Below, piece after piece: positions 7,028 through 10,232 of a stretch of 10,232 bases of DNA. Every line of letters begins with the position of its first letter. Position 1 is the stretch's first letter. Made by a program: the position numbers and the translations under genes. The DNA is from an uncultured Arenimonas sp. (GTDB lineage Bacteria; Pseudomonadota; Gammaproteobacteria; Xanthomonadales; Xanthomonadaceae). The DNA lies in assembly GCA_946480565.1 (NCBI GenBank), contig CAMLKR010000070.1:1-10232 (forward strand). Reading direction: 5' to 3'. Under the pieces are notes generated by a model. That model searched no databases, was not told the DNA's origin, and worked only from the letters and a program-made list of their open reading frames with translations.

Positions 7028-8139
7028 TGTTTCACCAGCTCGACGCGCCGGTTGAGCGCGCGGCCGGCCTCGCTGTCGTTGGGCGCCACCGGCTCGGTCT
7101 CGCCGGCACCGCGGGCGCGCAGGCGGCGGTCGGAGACACCGTGGTCGACCACCAGGGCCGAGCGCACCGCCAGCGCGCGCTCCTCGCTCAGGCGCCGGTT
7201 CGCGGCGTCGTCGCCGACCGCGTCGGTGTGGCCGACGATCTCCAGCTTCAGCGCGGCGTCGCGCTTCATCAGCTCGGCGACCTGCTCCAGCGCCGCCCGC
7301 GACTCCGGCCGCAACGTGGCACGGCCGGTGTCGAAATAGATGCCGTCCAGGCGTGCGCTGCCGCCCTCGGCGAGGTCGGCGGCCAGCGCGTCGGCGTTGA
7401 CCCCGGCCTGGCCGGTCTGCATGGCCTCGCCTTCGACCACGTACACCCAGTTGCGCTGCTTGTTGACCATCACCGCCACGCTGACGGCGCGGCCGCCGGC
7501 CTCACCCTCGGCGGCGAGATAGCGGAAGTCGCCGCCGACGCCGATGTTCATGCCGGCGACATCGTTCCAGTTCGAGGCGCGGTTGCCGGTGCCGCCGCAG
7601 GCTTCGCGGCCCGCGCACTGGTGCACGATGCGCAGGCCCTGGCCGCGCAGTGCCTGCTCGTAGTTGCGGGCGATCTCCAGGGTCGAACGGCCGGAGGGGT
7701 TGTTGTAGAGGGTGCGGGTGACGCGGCCCTCGACGCTGCGCGTGCGCAGGTCGCCGTTGGCCTCGCGGCCGACCACGAAGTCGTAGGCGTCGAAGGCCAG
7801 GGTCTCGTTCTCTCGCACCGTCGAGCCGGCATAGGGATCGACCCGGAATCCACCACCACCGCCGGCGCCCGCGGACGCAGGGGCTGCGCTGCCGGCGCGG
7901 CTGCTTCCGGCTTCGGCGTACTGCACCTTCTCGCCGCGGGCCCGGGCCTCGCGGGCGCAGCGCTCGTCGCCCAACGCGCAGCGGGTGGCGCGGCGCGCCT
8001 CGCGGTCCACCGCGCGTTCGACTTCGCTTTCGACGGCGTTGCGCGCGGTGCGTTCGAGCGAGTCGCCCAGATCCTGGGCGGGCGCGGGCGCGGCGCAGAC
8101 GAGAAGGGCGAGGCCAAGGGAGGGAAGGATGCGGGTCAT
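7024..8139 (-). CDS. OmpA-family protein with DUF4892-like domain
   Basis: A 371-residue exported protein expected to bind peptidoglycan. Residues 1-21 are a signal peptide (MTRILPSLGLALLVCAAPAPA, cut before Q22). Residues 23-72 are a highly charged helical region with C54 and C61. A linker rich in Ser, Ala and Gly, ending in five glycines, spans 75-97. A domain at about 105-240 (YDFVVG, VEGRVTRTLYNNPSG, NYEQALRGQGLRIVHQC, then C181) resembles DUF4892, a domain that accompanies OmpA domains in other Gammaproteobacteria; this match is from memory. Residues 255-371 are an OmpA C-terminal domain: IYFDTG, GHTDAVGDDAANRRLSEERA, GAGETEP, NRRVELV. D306 and R321 have the 15-residue spacing of the diaminopimelate-binding Asp and Arg known from Acinetobacter OmpA. 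There is no N-terminal OmpA beta-barrel, so it is a periplasmic or lipid-free adaptor rather than a porin. ATG 8139 is fixed by GGAG five bases upstream. It is the first gene of a two-gene unit. Confidence 0.9.
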   Translation of the reverse strand: MTRILPSLGLALLVCAAPAPAQDLGDSLERTARNAVESEVERAVDREARRATRCALGDERCAREARARGEKVQYAEAGSSRAGSAAPASAGAGGGGGFRVDPYAGSTVRENETLAFDAYDFVVGREANGDLRTRSVEGRVTRTLYNNPSGRSTLEIARNYEQALRGQGLRIVHQCAGREACGGTGNRASNWNDVAGMNIGVGGDFRYLAAEGEAGGRAVSVAVMVNKQRNWVYVVEGEAMQTGQAGVNADALAADLAEGGSARLDGIYFDTGRATLRPESRAALEQVAELMKRDAALKLEIVGHTDAVGDDAANRRLSEERALAVRSALVVDHGVSDRRLRARGAGETEPVAPNDSEAGRALNRRVELVKQ

Positions 8140-8144
8140 GGCGG

Positions 8145-8148
8145 CTCC
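8145..8148 (-). promoter_or_regulatory. Ribosome binding site of the OmpA-like gene
   Basis: GGAG on the minus strand lies five bases before the ATG at 8139. It selects this start, which also begins a good signal peptide, over longer in-frame readings extending to 8679 across the divergent cyclase gene. Confidence 0.65.
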
Positions 8149-8366
8149 AGCGGGGGCGGGAATGATCGGGATGGGCGCGTCTTTCCAACTATCGGAAACG
8201 GGCGTCGATTCTTGCCACGAGGGCGCGCGGCGGGTCGGATCTTCACGACCGGGGCAGGCACCTCGGGGCCAGACATTAGCGGCGGCGGCGCCACATTTCC
8301 AGCTCGCGCCGGGCCGGAACGATCGCCGGTTTGCGCTAGTCTTCACGCGGGCGATGGCGCCCGCCG
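8149..8366. promoter_or_regulatory. Divergent intergenic region between OmpA-like gene and cyclase gene
   Basis: With no convincing gene in it, this region should carry promoters for both divergent transcripts. Weak candidates: on the minus strand, TGGAAA (8301-8296) and TAATGT (8278-8273) spaced 17 bp, 4-of-6 and 3-of-6 matches; on the plus strand, TTGCCA (8212-8217), a 5-of-6 match to -35, with only a poor TCGGAT (8235-8240) at -10 spacing. No TGTGA-N6-TCACA site of the Crp/Clp type was found. The regulatory role is inferred from gene orientation. Confidence 0.35.
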
Positions 8367-8373
8367 AAGGGGA
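8367..8373 (+). promoter_or_regulatory. Ribosome binding site of the cyclase gene
   Basis: AAGGGGA ends four bases before GTG 8378. It favours that GTG over ATG 8354, eight codons upstream, which is preceded only by GCGGGCG. Confidence 0.6.
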
Positions 8374-8377
8374 TCGC

Positions 8378-9622
8378 GTGAAGAAGCACTGGCTGCCCGC
8401 GGCCTGGGAACGACTGCGTCGCCCGTCCGCGGCGGGCATCGGCAACGCGCGCTGGCGGGTGTTCGCGGCGTCCTGCGCCCTGCTCGGCCTGGTGGCGCAC
8501 CTGGGCCTGCTGCCCTGGTTCCTCTGGCGCGGCGTGCCGGAACTGGTGTGGTACAGCCTGGCGACGCTGCCGGTGTATCTGTTCGCGGTCTGGGTGTTCG
8601 TGCTCAATCCGTCGCTGGGCCGGCGCTGGCACCTGCTGGGCACGCTGGGCGTGGGCCTGGAGCTGCTGGGCCAGGGCACGCTGGCGACCTGGCTGCTGGG
8701 CTGGGGCGCCGGTTTCCACTACTACCTGCTGCTGGTGCCGCTGGTGATCCTGTTCTCGCCCTTCGGCAAGCCGCTGCAGCGCGCGCTGCTGTCGGCCGCC
8801 GTCGGCCTGGGCTACCTGGCGCTGTGGGACCTCGGCAGCCGGCAGGCCCCGGTGTACGCGCTCGGCGCGGACGAGCTGCGGCTCTACCTGCTGGCGAACT
8901 TCGCCCTGGTGTTCGTCGTCGTGATGGCGATCGGCTTCCTGTTCGAGCGCGCCGCCACCCGCATGGAACGCGAGCTGGAGTGGGAGCGCGAACGCTCCGA
9001 ACAGCTGCTGCTCAACACCCTGCCGGCGCTGATCGCGCGCGCCCTGAAGGAGCGGCCGGGCGAGGCCATCGCCGAACGCCATGCCGAGGTCTCGGTGTTG
9101 TTCTGCGACATCGTCGGCTTCACCCGGCTGTCGGAGCGGCTCTCGCCCGAGCGGCTGGTGGCCATCCTCAACCGCGTGTTCACCGGTTTCGACGACCTGG
9201 CCGACCGCTATGGCGTGGAGAAGATCAAGACCATCGGCGACGCCTACATGGTCGCCGCGGGCCTGCCGGAACCCAACGAAGACCACGCCGGCGCCCTGGC
9301 CAACATGGCCCTGGACATGATGGACCAGGTGCGCGCGCTCTGCGGGGAGCTGGGCGAGGCACTGGACGTGCGCATCGGACTGCACAGCGGCCCGGTGGTG
9401 GCCGGCGTGATCGGCCGGCGCAAGTTCGCCTACGACCTGTGGGGCGACGTGGTGAACACCGCCGCGCGCATGGAGTCGCACGGCCTGCCCGGCGCGATCC
9501 AAGTGACCGAGGCCAGCGCGCGCCTGCTCGGCGCGCGGTTCATGCTGGCGCCGCGCGGCGAGATGGAGATCAAGGGCAAGGGCCTGATGCCGGTGTTCCT
9601 GCTGCAGGGCCGGGCGGCGTGA
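8378..9622 (+). CDS. Membrane-bound class III adenylate cyclase (predicted)
   Basis: A 414-residue class III nucleotide cyclase, predicted to make cAMP from ATP at the inner membrane. About six hydrophobic segments fill residues 28-190 (roughly 28-48, 55-76, 86-107, 113-127, 135-152, 169-189). A charged helix (190-208, ERAATRMERELEWERERSE) and the linker QLLLNTLPALIARALK follow, the usual cyclase transducer region; no HAMP domain is seen. The catalytic domain begins near 236. Metal-binding aspartates are D244 (FCDIVGFT) and D288 (IGDAYM). K284 (KIKTIG) and D353 (YDLWGD) are in the adenine-recognition positions, where guanylate cyclases carry Glu and Cys. N360 and R364 (VNTAARM) are the transition-state residues. 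All are present, so a single-domain homodimer is expected to be active. One membrane domain plus one catalytic domain resembles mycobacterial Rv1625c in layout. GTG 8378 is chosen for its Shine-Dalgarno site; ATG 8354 (422 aa) is the alternative. Its stop lies 1 bp from that of the convergent permease gene. Confidence 0.92.
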   Translation: MKKHWLPAAWERLRRPSAAGIGNARWRVFAASCALLGLVAHLGLLPWFLWRGVPELVWYSLATLPVYLFAVWVFVLNPSLGRRWHLLGTLGVGLELLGQGTLATWLLGWGAGFHYYLLLVPLVILFSPFGKPLQRALLSAAVGLGYLALWDLGSRQAPVYALGADELRLYLLANFALVFVVVMAIGFLFERAATRMERELEWERERSEQLLLNTLPALIARALKERPGEAIAERHAEVSVLFCDIVGFTRLSERLSPERLVAILNRVFTGFDDLADRYGVEKIKTIGDAYMVAAGLPEPNEDHAGALANMALDMMDQVRALCGELGEALDVRIGLHSGPVVAGVIGRRKFAYDLWGDVVNTAARMESHGLPGAIQVTEASARLLGARFMLAPRGEMEIKGKGLMPVFLLQGRAA

Positions 9623-9623
9623 T

Positions 9624-10232
9624 TCAGCTGCGCAGGCCGACGCCGCGCTTGAGCAGCCACAGTCCCAGCGCCCCCAGCGCGACCACGAAGAACCCCATCA
9701 GGCCGAACGCGGTCGCCATGGACACGTCGCTCTGGCCCAGCAGGCCGTAGCGGAAGGCGTTGACCATGTAGAAGATCGGGTTGAGGTGGGTGGCGGCCTC
9801 GGCCCAGTCCGGCAGCAGCTTCACCGAATAGAACACGCCGCCCAGGTAGGTCAGCGGGGTCAGGATGAAGGTCGGCACGATGGCGATGTCGTCGAACTTC
9901 TTCGCGTACACGGCGTTGACGAAACCGGCCAGAGAGAAGATGGTCGCGCCCAGCAGCACGGTGGACAGCGTGACGAGCGGATGCGGGATGCGCACCTTGG
10001 TGAAGAACATCGCGATCACCAGCACGATCGCGCCCACCATCAGGCCGCGCAGCACGCCGCCGGCGACGTAGCCGCCCAGGATCACCCAGTTCGGCATCGG
10101 GCTGACCAGCATCTCCTCGATGTGGCGGCCGAACTTGGCGCCGAAGAAGGACGAGCTGATGTTGCCGTAGGCGTTCTGGATGATGGCCATCATCACCAGG
10201 CCCGGCACGATGAAGTCCATGTACGAGATGCC
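9624..10232 (-). CDS. yadH: ABC-2 type transporter permease, YadH-like, N-terminus beyond window
   Basis: The C-terminal 202 residues of an inner-membrane ABC-2 family permease. The whole fragment aligns by eye with E. coli YadH (about 256 aa): FIVPGLVMMA, SSSFFGAKFGRHIEEMLVSP, SLAGFVNAVYAKKFDDIAIVPTFILTPLTYLGGVFYS in the same order, HLNPIFYMVNAFRYG, and the ending RGVGLRS. About 50 N-terminal residues should lie to the right of the window. The fragment holds about five hydrophobic segments, and FDDIAIVPTFILTPLTYLGG is the ABC-2 signature. The frame stays open to the last base (GISYMDF), so the internal ATG at 10220 is not the start. In E. coli the partner ATPase YadG is encoded immediately upstream; here that position is outside the window. 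The exported substrate is unknown. Confidence 0.95.
   Translation of the reverse strand, partial: GISYMDFIVPGLVMMAIIQNAYGNISSSFFGAKFGRHIEEMLVSPMPNWVILGGYVAGGVLRGLMVGAIVLVIAMFFTKVRIPHPLVTLSTVLLGATIFSLAGFVNAVYAKKFDDIAIVPTFILTPLTYLGGVFYSVKLLPDWAEAATHLNPIFYMVNAFRYGLLGQSDVSMATAFGLMGFFVVALGALGLWLLKRGVGLRS

Noticed and set aside
8240..8347. Two copies of TCTTCACG exactly 100 bases apart in the divergent intergenic region
   Set aside because: An 8-base match in a short GC-rich stretch is weak evidence. There is no dyad symmetry and no placement relative to promoter boxes that would suggest an operator.
8378..9622. Guanylate cyclase
   Set aside because: The base-recognition positions carry Lys (K284) and Asp (D353), the adenine-specific pair, not Glu and Cys.
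7141..9750. Plus-strand open frame of 869 codons over the OmpA-like and cyclase genes
   Set aside because: It is antisense to the OmpA-like gene and out of frame with the cyclase gene, both of which carry clear family motifs. The translation is repetitive and matches nothing.

Overview
The window is GC-rich DNA of a gammaproteobacterial chromosome, most likely from the Xanthomonadaceae/Lysobacteraceae. This placement is an inference from base composition and from the close resemblance of HrpB, TatD and the YadH-type permease to proteobacterial versions; no rRNA or other decisive marker is present. Genes are packed tightly. I see no tRNA, rRNA, CRISPR array, insertion sequence, prophage gene or attachment site, and no gene-free stretch of 300 bases.

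Left part (1-3720, minus strand): an almost complete ATP-dependent helicase gene, hrpB, runs off the left edge just before its stop. Nine bases upstream of its GTG start ends a gene for an exported serine hydrolase of the beta-lactamase fold. The two are probably co-transcribed. Divergent from the hydrolase, across 88 bp, is a plus-strand pair (3721-5665): an unrecognised four-helix membrane protein, then tatD, a metal-dependent nuclease, 31 bp downstream with a clear Shine-Dalgarno site.

Centre (5672-8139, minus strand): a two-gene envelope unit. The promoter-proximal gene encodes an exported protein with a middle domain resembling DUF4892 and a C-terminal OmpA-type peptidoglycan-binding domain. 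The second gene overlaps its stop (GTGA) and encodes an unrecognised protein with an N-terminal membrane segment, a proline-rich stalk containing a tandem 18-residue repeat, and a large, presumably periplasmic, domain. Its stop faces the tatD stop across 6 bp.

Right part (8378-10232): across a 238-bp divergent intergenic region lies a plus-strand class III nucleotide cyclase with about six membrane helices; its base-recognition residues predict an adenylate cyclase. Its stop lies 1 bp from the stop of a minus-strand ABC-2 permease of the YadH type, whose N-terminus is beyond the right edge.

Most of the content is ordinary housekeeping and envelope biology. The least explained items are the OmpA-like/repeat-stalk pair, the four-helix protein next to tatD, and the membrane sensor half of the cyclase. 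I found no evidence for a defence system or mobile island.
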